Shown here piece by piece: positions 33,800-45,371 of a DNA stretch of 64,000 bases. The position numbers and the translations under genes are program-made. The notes beneath the pieces are model-generated. The model saw only the letters and a program-made list of their open reading frames with translations. It ran no database searches and was not told the origin of the DNA. Location of the stretch: positions 1,426,481,610-1,426,545,609 of the forward strand of contig NC_056733.1 of assembly GCF_019279795.1 (NCBI RefSeq). Direction: 5' to 3'. Origin of the DNA: Protopterus annectens. Lineage: Eukaryota > Chordata > Ceratodontiformes > Protopteridae. Position 1 is the first letter of the stretch; each line of letters begins with the position of its first letter.

Positions 33800-35440
33800 T
33801 TATCTTGTGTAAGTAGGTCTAGATGGTGGGGTAATGTGTGGTGATTGCCCTTGGCTAACATGTGAAGGGGGAAACCAACACTGTCTTGGCCAGAAGGGAG
33901 TCACCAGCAAGATTTTTGGTTCGTCCCTCAATCTTCAGGAGGACCTTCTGAATCAATGTGAAGGGGGGGAAAGGATAAAGATACATCCCTGCCCAAGAGG
34001 CGGCGTCTACTTTCCAGGCTTGGGGATGTGGATCCCTCATAAAAAACAAAGGCATCTGCCTTTTCTGGGAGGAGACAAACAGGTCTGCCTTAGGAATACT
34101 CTACTTGTGTACAAGCTCTAGGAACAACTCTCTGTGAGGCATCCATTCTTGAGAGGGTGCAAAAGTTCTGCTGAGTGTGTCTCTGCCACTGCATTATCTG
34201 TATGGCTAGGCTGCATAGAGGGTAAGACCTTGTCCCAATTGCTCGTTTACGTACCACAAGACAGTCATATTGTCTGTGACTACTTTCAAGATGCCTGGTA
34301 GGAGGACTGATTGGAAGATCTGTAGTGCTAAGTAAAGTGCCCTCATCTCTTTGATGTTGATGTGGTCCCTTTGCCTGAGCGGAGACCACTCCCATTGCAC
34401 TTTCCTTAGTTCTTGCTGGTGTTGTGAAACTGCTCCCCAACCCAGGTCTGAAGCGTCTGTGAAGATTTGCTGTGAGGGTGGGGATAACTGCAAGGGTATG
34501 CTCTGGTTGAGATTGATGGCTGTAATCCACCAATCCAACTCCTTTTCAGGCATGGTAGTAAGGGGAGGAAGATATCCAGAGGATGAGAATGTTGGTTCCA
34601 AAGATTCTTTATTACCCACTGGATCTTCCTCATATGCACCCTTGTCACAGGAAGTATTGGTATCAAGGATGCCATGTGGCCTAGGACTCTCAGGAATTCC
34701 CTGGCTGAAACTGTTTGGAGAGAGAGGAGCTTCTGAAGGTAGAGTGTGAGGTCTTTTATCTTATGGCAGGGAATGAAAGCTGACATCTTATCAGTTCTTA
34801 GCCTGCACTCTAGAAAGACTAGGTATTTAAGGGTCAGGTGGGATTTCTCATGGTTCACAGTGAATCCCTGGTCTGCCATGGTTCTGGCCACCAGGTGTAG
34901 GTGATGTTGCAGTGTGTGAAGATCCTGGTGAAACAGATTGTCTAGATAAGAGTATATTTGAATGCCCTGTGTTCTGCAGTGGACAATCATTGGTACTAGA
35001 CACTGTGAACATCCTGAGAGCTGTAGAGACCCCAAAGGGTAATGAAGAAAATTGAAAATGGAAGGAACCTACTGAAAAACAAAGGAATTTCCTGTAGCAT
35101 TGGTGAATAGAAATTTGAAGGTAGGTGTCTTTCAGATCCAGGGATACCACAAAAGCCTGGTAGGGAATGAGGGGCAACAGCAGGTGCAAGGTGAGCAATT
35201 CTGAAGGTGTGAACCTTACAATAAAGGTTGAGTATGGACAAATCCAGAATTGGTCTCCAAGGACTCTCTTTTCTTGGGACCAAAGACATCCTTGAGTAAA
35301 ATCCCTTGTTTACCTGCTGTGGTGGGGCATTTTCTACGGTGCCCTGGGCCTGAAGTTTATATAGAATAGAGGGGAAAAGATGGAGCTGGCTTGAGGAGGG
35401 TTGGGGGTATCCTCTGGAAATGGGTAGAGCACGCCAAATT
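33800..35440 (-). pseudogene. C1 RT-RNase H ORF2, broken
   Basis: RT lies in 34406-35289, in shifted frames (LVPRKESPWRPILDLSILN, SLDLKDTYLQISI). The catalytic box reads YLDN, with the second aspartate changed to Asn. RNase H is in 34206-34619 (TDASDLGWGAVS, INIKEMRALYLAL, VTDNMTVLWY). A remnant of the methylase-like block (DPHPQAWKVDAASWAG) is at 33855-34055. The N-terminal end of RT is cut off by B2 at 35441. Confidence 0.77.
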
Positions 35441-35640
35441 AGAAGTTATGTACCTACCATAACGTTCCATGTTAGTTGTCTTCTCTCGCCTTCTTTCTTG
35501 CTGGATGGGTTCGGAGCCGATCCTCGGCTCCGACTCGGCACTTGCTTAGCTTGAGAACTCCTTTTACCAGCTCGAGGCAACCCTATATCCCAAGATGCAA
35601 GGCGGGACTACCTCAGATCTCGTTTGGTAGCTAAAATACC
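35441..35640. repeat. Left (3') terminal repeat of B2
   Basis: Contains ggttcggagccgatcctcggctcc and ctatatcccaagatgcaaggcggg; the inverted copy is at 41450-41621. Confidence 0.9.
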
Positions 35641-35774
35641 CTGCTAAGGACTAACCTAGTAGAACTAGGAAAAAACAAGTTCATAACAAAGGACTCTTCT
35701 ATTGAAGACTCAGGAGGGAACAACCTGAGAAGAGGAAACTCTTCAAGATCTGTCCAGGCCAGGGGGAAGGAGGG

Positions 35775-35892
35775 AGGGACGCAAGAAAGAAGGCGAGAGA
35801 AGACAACTAACATGGAACGTTATGGTAGGTACATAACTTCTAAATGTTAAGTTGTCAATCTCACCTTCATTCTTGCTGGATGGGACCGCGTC
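35775..35892. repeat. ICR of B2
   Basis: 35779-35841 is the reverse complement of the left end (35441-35502). 35842-35890 is the reverse complement of the right end (41577-41621). Confidence 0.88.
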
Positions 35893-35916
35893 CCTAGCAC
35901 CTGTGTCCCGGGTGGC

Positions 35917-37020
35917 TCAATGGAACAGACTCTTGAGAACTGTGGAACCAAAACTGGCCCTGTCCCTGGAGGCCAAATCTAATTTGTAATGAGAGACAAA
36001 GGTATGAGGAGTGGCCCAAGTAGCTGCTGCACAAATGGTATCAATGGGTAGTCTATCCTGAAAGGCTGCAGAAGTGGATAGACTCCTGGTTGAGTGTGCT
36101 TTCGGTTTAGAAGGTAGTTGCTTGCCTCTGAGCGAATACACGTAAGAAATGGTGGAAGACAACCATCTGGATAAGGTCACTTTAGATACTGGGAAACCTT
36201 TCCTGTTTTCTGCATAGGAGACAAATAATTGGTCTGATTTCCTGAATTGTTTAGTTCTATGCAAATAGTACCTGAGCTGACGATGGACATCCAAAAAATG
36301 AAGCTTTTGTTCAGCTCTGTCAGAATAATTTGGGAAAAAGACTGGTAGATCGATGGATTGATTAATATTAGTTTGAGAAACAACTTTGGGGAGAAAGGAC
36401 GGATTTGTTCTCAAGGATACCCTGTCCTTGTGAAAAACCAAGTAAGGGGAACGGATGCAGAGAGCTTGAATCTCGGAAACCCTTCTTGCTGAAGTGACAG
36501 CCAGTAAGAATATAGTTTTCCAGGTCAATAACTTCAAGGAACATGAAGCAGACGGTTCGAAGGGTGGTAAAATCAAGGATGCTAACATTAAATTCAGATC
36601 CCATTGTGGAGGAGGATGTTTTATTGGCGGCTTCAGGAGAAAAACTCCTCTCAGAAAAGCTTTGCATAGTCTATGTGACAATGTTATGATCTTGCAAGCC
36701 AACATGATATTTGGAAATAGCCGCCAGTTGAACTCTGACTGTTGAAGAAGATCCTGACTGAAAAACTTCAGCCAGGAAATCTAAAACAGAATGCACAGGA
36801 GCAGTAAAGGGATCAATGTGCCTGGAGTTTGCCCAAAGGGAAAAACGTCGCCACTTGCTAGCATAAACGGTTCTGGTGGACGACTTCAAAGAAGCTACTA
36901 AGATATCTCTGACAGGATCAGAGATCATAGGAAGCCTGGCTAGGGAAGGAAGTGGAGCAACCAAGCAGTGAGGTTGAGAGAATGAATGGCCCGGTGCTGT
37001 TGACCCGACTGGTGGATCAA
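35917..37020 (-). pseudogene. B2 tyrosine recombinase, one frameshift
   Basis: The core-binding part (STRTVYASKWRRFSLW) lies at the end of the 36671-38755 frame. The catalytic domain is in 35917-36705: first arginine in TSARRVSEIQAL, RTNPSFLPKVV, H-x-x-R in HSTRSLSTS, AATW, and the tyrosine in VSHYKL. A single-base shift near 36690, just after KYHVG, separates the two parts. All catalytic residues are otherwise present. Confidence 0.83.
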
Positions 37021-39096
37021 AAGATCCGGAACTGGGTCCAGATGCCAAGGCTGCACCAGGAGGTGACGATGCAGAGTCGGAAACCAAATTTGTCGAGGCC
37101 AGTAAGGGGCAATGAGAATCAACTTGGCCCTCAAAACGGTGGCTTTCTGAATGACTTGTGGAATCAAGGGAAAGGGAGGAAAAGCGTACAGAAGTCCCCG
37201 GGGCCAATCCTGGGTTAGAGAGTCTCTCAGGGGTTGGCCTGGTAGGGGAAAGAGGGTGAAGAAGTCGGGGCACTTGTTGTTTTGGGGTGTAGCAAAAAGA
37301 TCGCAACAAGGTGTGCCCCACTTCAGAAAAATCTGGTCCACTATAGATTGATTGAGAGACCACTAGTGAGGCATGAGAATGGCTCTGCTCAGCCTGTCCG
37401 CCAAGAGGTTGGACCTGCCGGGGATGTGCGTTGCTATCAGAAACCGATGAGAGGAGATTGCCCATTGCCAAAGTCTGAGAGCTTCTTGACACAACGGATA
37501 GGACCTGGTCCCGCCCTGCTTGTTGATGTACCAGACCACGGACATGTTGTCCGTTTGCACTGCAATAGTCCCCGCGGGAAGAAAGTCGTTGAGGACTTGC
37601 AATGTTAAAAGCACCGCTCTCATCTCCAGGACATTTATGTGCAGATGGTATTCTATGGGTTGCCACGTCCCGTGGACCATCCTGCCCTGATAATGCCCCC
37701 CCCACCCAATCAGAGAGGCATCCGTAGTGACTGTGGCAACCGGAGGAGGGGGAACAAATGGTCGGCCCTGATGAAGAAGAGGGGAAGATATCCACCAGTT
37801 CAGATGAGTCCTGCACGATTGTGTGACTAAGATTTCGTGTCTCATTGGAAGACTGTGGAACGACCACTGAGTGAATAACATCCACTGCAGAAGACGCATG
37901 TGGAAGCGAGCCAGTGGTAGAAGAACAATGGCCGCAGCCATAAGACCTAGAACTTTCAGTATCAAGCTGGCTTTGACTTTGCTGCTCTGCAATAAAATCC
38001 GAACGTATTTTTGGATGTCCAGAATTCTCTGATCTGTTAGTCTGGCTAACAACTTGACGGTGTTTAATTCTGCGCCTATAAAGGTGATAGATTGGCAAGG
38101 CCGCAGAGAAGATTTTTCGAAATTCACTGAAATTCCCAAACTTTTGCAAAGCTGCAGAGTGTAGTCTCTGGTCTGAAGAAGCTGATGCCTGGTGGTAGCG
38201 CAGAAAAGCCAGTCGTCCAAATAAGGAAACACCTGGAATCCATGACGTCTCAGGTGAGCTGTGACCACTGCCATGCATTTGGTAAACACTCTGGGGGCTG
38301 AAGTGAGGCCAAAGGGCAGGGCTCTGAATTGATAATGACTGGTCCCTAGCCGAAAGCGGAGAAACCTCCTGGAGCGCCTGTGAATCTTTATGTGATAGTA
38401 CGCGTCCTGAAGGTCTATCGAGCACATCCAGTTGTCCTTGCCCAGAAAGGGCAAAATGGACTGAAGCGTGACCATCCGGAATCTTGCCTTCTTGACAAAT
38501 CTGTTTAGATTGCTTAGGTCTAATATTGGTCTCCAATCTCCCGTCCTTTTGGGGACCAAAAAGAATCTGGAGTAGACGCCGGATCCTACTTGGTCTGCTG
38601 GAACAGTCTGGACGGCTCTTTTTTCTAGGAGCTTTGTAACCTCCTGTTCTGCCAAATCCCTTTGACCGGGTGAGATGTCTGGAAGGGATTGGTGAGGTAC
38701 GGGATACCTTTCGAAGGGAATTTTGTAACCCTCGGATATGATCGACTGTACCCACATATCTTGTGAAAGGGAACGCCAGGCTACTGGGTACAGCGAAATC
38801 CTTCCCCCGACTGCCTCCAAGGGTGGACAGTCGGGCAACACCTCAGGGATGCTGAAAAGGCTTCTCATGAAGAGACTCCCTGTTGCCCTGGTTCTGAGGA
38901 CCCCCTCTGCCCCTAGGGTGGCGTTTATTATTGTTACCCCCTCTGCCTCTGGGGGTAAACTGCCCACGTGTGTCCGGCGCTGCTCCTTGGGCTTTGCGGA
39001 ACCACATCTTCCCACCTTTCTGATCCTTGGGGTAGGGTCTAGAAGGGGTGGAAAAATGGACTCCAACGGCAGAAAGAGTTTTGCCGTCCTGCTCAC
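36940..39096 (-). pseudogene. B2 RT-RNase H-methylase-like ORF2 with one amber codon
   Basis: A continuous frame except for TAG at 37363-37365. RT: SRFFLVPKRTGDWRPILDL, IDLQDAYYHIKI, LPFGLTSAP, catalytic FPYLDDWLF and FIGAEL. RNase H: TTDASLIGWGG, INVLEMRAV, QTDNMSVVWYINKQGG and LADRLS. After the stop the same frame continues into the methylase-like block (CCDLFATPQNNKC, LYAFPPFPLIPQV, LIAPYWPRQIWF). In B1 the stop position is a Glu codon. Elsewhere the RT and RNase H residues look intact. Confidence 0.87.
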
Positions 39097-41175
39097 ACCT
39101 GGTCAAGGTTTCCTTCACCTGAGGTCCGAACAAAGCCGAACCGTCAAAGGGGGTATTGGTGAAGGACGCCTTAAAGGGGTCCGCAAAATTACAAAGCCGC
39201 ATCCAGGCTTGACGTCTAAGAGTCACTCCTGTTCCTGCGGCTCTGCTCGCTCCATCGGCTGCATAGGATATGAGCCGCATGGAGGAGTTGGTTAAGGAAT
39301 TCAGGATTGCTAGCTGTGAGGCAATCTTTTCTTGAGCCCCAGCAGCAGAAGGATCCTGGACCACTTCACCTAGTTCCTTGAGAATATCTCTTTGAAGCCT
39401 GGTGAAGTGACAAAGGTAGTTCAGCGAACGCATAGCAAAGGTCGCTGAAGAAAACATCCGCTTTCCATACCTGTCCATGGTCCTAGAATCTTTGTTAGGA
39501 GGATGGACAGGTACTGAAGGATCCGCAAGTTCCTTCTTGGTGGCCGCCGCCACCACCATAGCATCCACAGAGACGCCCTTAGAAAGAAACTGCTTGTCTG
39601 TAGGGGCCGTAATAAATTTGGATGGTCTCCTGGGGACCGGTTCCACAGAATCTGGAGCTGCCCACGCCTTCCGAGCCACTACCTGCATAAGTGGGTCGAA
39701 GGCGGAGACACCCAGGAGGTGGAGGTCGGGATCCAAAGCCTCCAGGTATACCGACTCATCCTCGGAGGGGTCAATTGAGGGCCAATTCCCCCTCTGTTTG
39801 AGGAGCTCAAGGATGTCTGAAAAGGAGACATCCTCAGAGGGGGACCGTGGGGAACCCTCCGACTCATCTAAGTCGGTATCAGATGTTGTAGACTCAGGGG
39901 AGTCTGTGTGTTTCCTCTTACACGTCCTCTTCCGAGGGGGTTCCCCTGCAGGATCAGGAGAAACCTCGGAAGAGGAAGTTATTCCCAATGGGGAAACCTG
40001 GGGCGATGGATCCCTGGGCCTGAGAGCAAGAGGCTGGCAAGAGGCGTCTACAGGCACCGAAGAGGGAGGAGCTAAAGGGATGGACCGTTGACCTGGCTCA
40101 GGTGCCAGGACACTCCTCATCACCTCAAAGGCTCCCCTCCCCGGGAGGCCGGAATATTCCCGTTCCGAGGAAATAGGAATTCCCGGCTCCACTGAGAGGG
40201 AAGGCTCCGAGGCCGATGTCGGTGCCAAGCTTACCAAAGCCGAAGCCCCGAGAGGGAGAGTGGGGTTGGACAAGGGTCCGATGCCACTAGCCCCCTCGGA
40301 GCCGACAAGGGAAACTCGACGACCGGATCCCTCCAAGGAAGGTCTCATGGAAGAGATCGGAGCCGAAGACGACGGAGCCAAAAAAGGATGTATCGGCTCC
40401 GGCGCCGACACGGTCGCTGTCCTGAGAAGCTCCGGCTCCGAACTCTGGAGGGGAGTCGGAGGAGGAAGTTCAAGGGGTAAAGCAATAGCCCAAGTCTGCT
40501 GAGACGGGCTATGGAGCATTTGGGCTAGTGCCTGCGACTTCAACAGCCTGCTTACCACCCTCTCTAAATCGTGGTCAGACAGCCTGGAAGATCTCGAAGA
40601 TCGGCTCCGATGACTCCGCTCCGACAAAAGAGGAGACCCCGGAGCCGAGTGGATAGACTCCAAAGAAGGGGACCGAGATCTCTTCTTGGACGAAGCCATC
40701 GGAGCCGACGTCCTCTGGGTTCCAGATGGAGCCGAAGGCTTCTCGGCTCCGATACTGGATAATATGTCGGCTCCAGCCGGAGCCGACAAGGCAACAGCAG
40801 ATTGGGTGTCGGAACCGACACTACTACCTTAGAAGAAGAAAGATCGGCTCCGGCCGGAGCCGATCTCGACTCCGAAGGAGTCGGAGCCACCGGGGAAGGC
40901 TTAGAAGCTGTAGCCTGAACCTTAGGTGGCTTAGAAGGTTTACTAGACCCAGTTTTAGTGGGTGAACCTTCTGGCTTTAGTAAGCCACAGAGGATCAACT
41001 TATTCCTCCTCTCCTGCAGGACTCTCTGGCTAAAAGAGTGACATAAGGCACAGGAGTCCTGCAGGTGTAAAGGCCCCAGGCAGTAAACACAAGAAGTGTG
41101 ACCGTCTGTCAGAGACATTTTCTGACAGCACGAGTCACACTTCTTGAAGCCTGAGACCTTTCCTTCCTTAGACAT
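38843..41175 (-). pseudogene. B2 gag (ORF1), one frameshift
   Basis: The start is probably the ATG at about 41175. The N-terminal zinc-finger-like motif follows (CDSCCQ, CVYCLGPLH, CALC; about 41140-41050), then a long Ser/Pro-rich linker. A frameshift near 40800 enters the 648-codon frame 38843-40789. This has an acidic patch (SEDVSFSDILELLKQRG), a helical capsid-like part (LNYLCHFTRLQRDILKELG, FADPFKASFTNTPFDGSALFG) and an RG-rich tail (GRGGNNNKRHPRGRGG). The tail overlaps the start of ORF2 in another frame. Confidence 0.78.
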
Positions 41176-41449
41176 GGTCCAAGAAAAAAATAACACTCAC
41201 ACACCCCAAACAGTCACACAATTAATCCCAACAAACACAGACACACAGATAGGGATTAAGAAAGGAGGCCTAGGCCTAACTGAAAAATTTTTAAACTTTT
41301 TTTATAAAAACTAGAAGTTTTTAACTATATGGGGAAATAGGGTGGGCTGTAGAAACACTACACACTATAAAAAGGAACAAGGGAGAGATAAAACCCTGAC
41401 TAAGCTGTTTGAAAAATTCAACTTACCTCAGCTGGCAAAAAGGAGACCT

Positions 41450-41621
41450 CTTCGCAAAGCGGCAAACGAGATCTGAGGTAGTCCCGCCTTGCATCTTGGG
41501 ATATAGGGTTGCCTCGAGCTGGTAAAAGGAGTTCTCAAGCTAAGCAAGTGCCGAGTCGGAGCCGAGGATCGGCTCCGAACCCATCCAGCAAGAATGAAGG
41601 CGAGATTGACAACTTAACATT
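41450..41621. repeat. Right (5') terminal repeat of B2
   Basis: Inverted copy of 35441-35640, ending gcgagattgacaacttaacatt. C1 sequence resumes at 41622. Confidence 0.88.
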
Positions 41622-41639
41622 CATAAAATAACCTATTTG

Positions 41640-43530
41640 AATTATGGCGAGGACCAAGGCTTCTAAGGTGATCTTTTGCCAGGAGGGCTAGGGAGAGGGT
41701 GAGTCGAAGGGATAAGGAGGTGGACAGAGGTAGAGGGTTTGAGACACAGTTGAGGGGTTCTGTCCTGGTTAGGCTGCCTCCAAAGGGGAGTGTTATTACC
41801 ACAAGAAGGGGTTCAAGGAGTGGAATATTTCCTAGTTTGCCGCCATCCTTTAGCCTGTGGTGGAGCAGAATGAGATGACTGTCTCCTAACAAAGGAAGTC
41901 CATTGAGGGTAGTTTCTATGGTACCTAGGGATAGGTGAGACTAGCAAATGTTTTAAATTTTGCAGCTCCTTTCCCTTTTCTTGCAGGGATTTGAGAAGTT
42001 CTGCAGATGCTTCCCCAAAAAGGGCCTTATTATCCAGTGGTGCATCCAACAACGTGGTTTGAACATCCATACAGAGGGATTGAAGCCTCACTTAGGAGTA
42101 TCTTCGCAATACACAGCCTGAAGCTGCAGATTTTGAAGAGGCCTCCAACGCATCATAACTGGACTTGAGAGGCTGGTCACCTGTGAGACAGTGGAGAGAA
42201 GGGAGTTTAGTTGGGTCTTAGCAGGTGAGTCTGGTACATCAGGTATGAGGGCAGAACCCTTAGAAAGGCTGTCTAGAACAAACTTGGCCATGTGGGTTTG
42301 ACAGTTTAGAGCTCTGATGCCAAGAGTGGAAGAAGTATAGACCTTCTTCCCTAGCCTATCCATAAACTTGCAGTCCTTGTCAGTAGGGAATAAAGAGGAA
42401 GAAGGCAGTTGCCTACAGAATTTGACAGCTGAGATTGACATGACTGCAGGATCTGCAGGAGGGTTCTTGAACAGGTACTGAGTATCCTGGGGAACTTTAT
42501 AGAACCTGTCTGGGTGTTTAGAAGCTGGGGGTTGAGTCAGGGGCCTGTGAAGATGCCAAAAAGACATCTTGAAAGGCTGGAAAGCAAGGGAGGGACTGCA
42601 GATGGTGAGCATTGATCCATCTGTAGTAATTCAAAACACCTCTTTTTTTGATTCTGAGACATATGAGGCTTGCTATTTGAAGTGTTCTCTCATGAGAGTG
42701 AAGGTATCTCCAAAAGAAAACTCTTCCCCTGGAGATTCAGGACCAACAGAATCCTCTTCCTCAGGTGTAATGAAGTCCTAGGGGGACTCTATTTGAGAGC
42801 AGTAAGTAAAGAAGTCTTCAGAGGAAGAGGAGTATTCTTCCTCTGACTCTTTTAAGGCCTGCACAGGAGTAGGAGAAGGTGGAGGTACCCGTGATTGTAG
42901 GGCCTGGAATGCCCAGAAAAGATTTTGGGAGAAAACTTCCCATCCAGGGGCAGATTGCTGTTCTGCATTTTTTAATTTTTGTTTTCTCTTCATGGGAGCT
43001 GAAGGACTGGTCGATTTAGAGGCCGACGTCTGGGAGGACTGCAGAACAGGGAAAGGCCCCTCAGATGCCATGAGCCGTGGTTCCCCCTCACCATAAGGAT
43101 CTGATGGCTGATCAACCTCAGCAGATATACTCAGCATTTCCATCGGGCCGGCTTCCATTACTGTTCCTGGTTCCAACTGAGAAACAGACGTCCGATGGGA
43201 CCCTGGGCTAAACATCTGCCTCGAGAGCATCACCGGAGTCCTGAGGTGCAGCATGGACGTTAAGCCTAACTTTTTTGGCCTTCTTCCTAGGCAGCTCGTC
43301 GGAAGTACCTACCCTGACCTCCACACTTAAAGCAGACACCAGAGTTTCTGGTTCTAGAGATAAAGTTTGAGAGCAGCCAGATGGTTGCGAAGAGTTTTAG
43401 GCACAAACGATTTACAAATGTTGCAAGACGTATGGTTGTGGGCCTCCCCTATACAAGACAAACATTTATCATGCATGTCCTTGTGTGGAATTTGTCTTCC
43501 ACAAGCACACTTCCCCTTTCTAGTTGACAT
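41640..43530 (-). pseudogene. C1 gag (ORF1), broken
   Basis: The ATG at 43530-43528 opens a lysine/cysteine-rich start with the paired motif CACGRQ, CLSCIGEAH, CNIC (43510-43400), matching the finger of the other copies. The linker (43254-42778), the FYKVPQDTQYLFKNPP block (42612-42088) and the helical region LFGEASAELLKSLQEKGKE (42091-41813) follow in different frames. Frameshifts or stops separate each. Confidence 0.7.
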
Positions 43531-43659
43531 GTACGTATGAATAGGTAAGAAATAGATAACACAAAACCCAAGGGGTATTTATCTGTAGGGGACTGCCGAC
43601 AAACTAGCGAACTACTTCCCGAAGCTGGCGATCAGAAGTCCGAAGATCACTGCAGCAGA

Positions 43660-43845
43660 AAAGTTCTGGAGTGGGTACATACAAACATAACTTTCATAGC
43701 CAATGTCAGTTTATGTCTCTGACATCAAACGTCACACGTACCCCTACTCCTGAGACTTTGGTATACTGGCTGGATGTTCGGTTCGGCAGGCAGCAATCTC
43801 CCGACAGTTAAGAATACTGTAACATGAGAATAGGAGGACATCTAT
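43660..43845. repeat. Right (5') terminal repeat of C1
   Basis: The reverse complement matches 30085-30275 (gatgtcctcctattctcatgtt and cataaactgacattggctat). The outer boundary is placed to within about 15 bases. Confidence 0.75.
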
Positions 43846-44333
43846 ACTATGTTCTACATAAGTAGCACTACAGTAGTAGCCCAAACTTTTTATATATTCT
43901 TGTACATGTATTTAAACATCTTTTGTACATACATTCAATGATTATGATGCACTTTTTAATGTTTTACTGATAGTTTTGTCCAAATTTTAATGTACAAGTA
44001 AGAGTAAGCTTTCAAAAAGTGGTCTTGGCTACTGTTTCAGTGTGAGAACAAGGCTTTAAACAGCAGTACTAAGCTACTAGCAATCTTTGTTTTTCACTCC
44101 ATGCATTTCATTGGTGGCTTTTTAATTGCTGCTTGTATAAACTGAGGGAGGGAACACAGGAAGCTCATCTGATGAAGTCTTTTTACAGACGAAAACGTAT
44201 GTGCCATTCATACTTCTCAACTTGGAAACATCAAAAATCCGAACAAGGCCCATGAAAAATAGGTACAAATCTGTACGCTGATTACCGTAAAATTTGCATG
44301 CATAATTACATAACACCGCCCACTCAAATTAAT
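43846..44333. other. Spacer with a weak hammerhead-like motif
   Basis: No coding domain recognised. At 44169-44213 the plus strand has CTGATGA, a 4-bp stem (GTCT/AGAC), GAAA and a 5-bp stem (GTATG/CATAC), which resembles part of a hammerhead ribozyme core. Stem I is not formed, so function is doubtful. Confidence 0.4.
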
Positions 44334-44338
44334 TGTGG

Positions 44339-45321
44339 TGTGAAGACTGGTAGAGATGGGTGAAGGCTGCCAGCCTAGCCAGATAGAATTTTATACATAA
44401 TTCTGTCATTTGTAAATATGAATGTGAATCACAGGCTTGTTGAACTTAAAACAATGTGGCAACATTGCTCTCTGCTGTAAAGAAAGCTAAGTTAAGCATT
44501 TCTTGTTGGTCTTTGGAAATTAAAATTACTTTGTCTGTTTCTTTCATGTTAGAATTTGGAGTCGATGAGTCTGGAGTAAGCATCCTGCCTATTGTTTTAA
44601 GGATAAAGTTAATGACCAGAACTTACATGTGGAATGTCCTTTATTGCTCTACGTGTAAAGGAATGTAAATGCAGTTTCTGTCAGCCTAGGAACACCAGGA
44701 AAGTGTAAAAGATGATGTAATGTTTAGCAGGACTGCAGTTTCAATTTAAACAGTGAGAACCAGAGATTATTAAGCATTTTTGTCTGACTATCCAACTCAG
44801 CACTGCCTTATGCTCTCTTTATGTAAGTAGTATGTTAGAACTGTGTTTTTTCCTAGAAGTAGCTAGGAATTAGAAAATATTAGACTAAGTGTTTTTCTGT
44901 TATGTCAGAACTGTACTACTGATTTTAAGTATTTGTGTGATCTCTGAACTTTTGACTAGCACTGTATAGTAGAAAGTACTGTCTTGTAGTTTTAATTATT
45001 CATTATTAAATATTTTAAAACATTCTAACTGTGGCTGGTTTGTGTAGAGATAATTTAAGCTCTTTAGAGTACTTGTATGCCTTTGGTAAAACTGTACATA
45101 GCCACTCTAATAAGCCTTGACTGTAGTCACACTTACCAATTGGATAACAATATTGCACAGTAATAATTGGACACCCTTTTAAGGGCCTTTGAGTAGCTGT
45201 TAATTATTAGTGGGTGGTGGCAGCTGGTACTACAGTATAGCCTGGGAAAAAGGAGCACAGCTGGAGAACCTGTGCCAGCCTTTCCCAGAAGCGTCTGTGT
45301 GGTTGTGTAAACTCTTATCCC

Positions 45322-45371
<50 letters not shown>

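Larger units (their letters stand above)
35441..41621 (-). mobile_element. Complete DIRS-like element B2, nested in C1
   Basis: Full-length member of the same family as B1. The terminal repeats (35441-35640 and 41450-41621) are inverted and nearly identical by eye, and the ICR is at 35775-35892. It has the longest open frames of any DIRS here: gag 648 codons, ORF2 577 codons, and an overlapping 694-codon frame that enters YR. Three visible lesions remain: a gag frameshift near 40800, an ORF2 amber codon at 37363, and a YR frameshift near 36690. It is probably among the younger insertions. Confidence 0.9.
30053..43845 (-). mobile_element. DIRS-like element C1, split by a LINE and by DIRS B2
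   Basis: A third DIRS type. Its outer repeats (30053-30275 and about 43660-43845) are inverted copies, and an ICR lies at 30463-30556. Read right to left: gag (43530-41640), RT-RNase H (35440-33760) and YR (33760-32960 and 30850-30577). LINE copy 2 lies inside YR, and DIRS B2 lies between RT and gag. Excising both leaves a normal DIRS order. All genes are broken. Confidence 0.85.

Noticed and set aside
39477-40091. 204-codon plus-strand frame opposite B2 gag
   Set aside because: It is the antisense of a GC-rich, acidic Gag segment; no domain is visible and there is no matching long frame opposite the other gag copies.
44122-44316. 64-codon minus-strand frame beside the LTR element
   Set aside because: No recognisable domain, and the length is within chance for AT-rich DNA.
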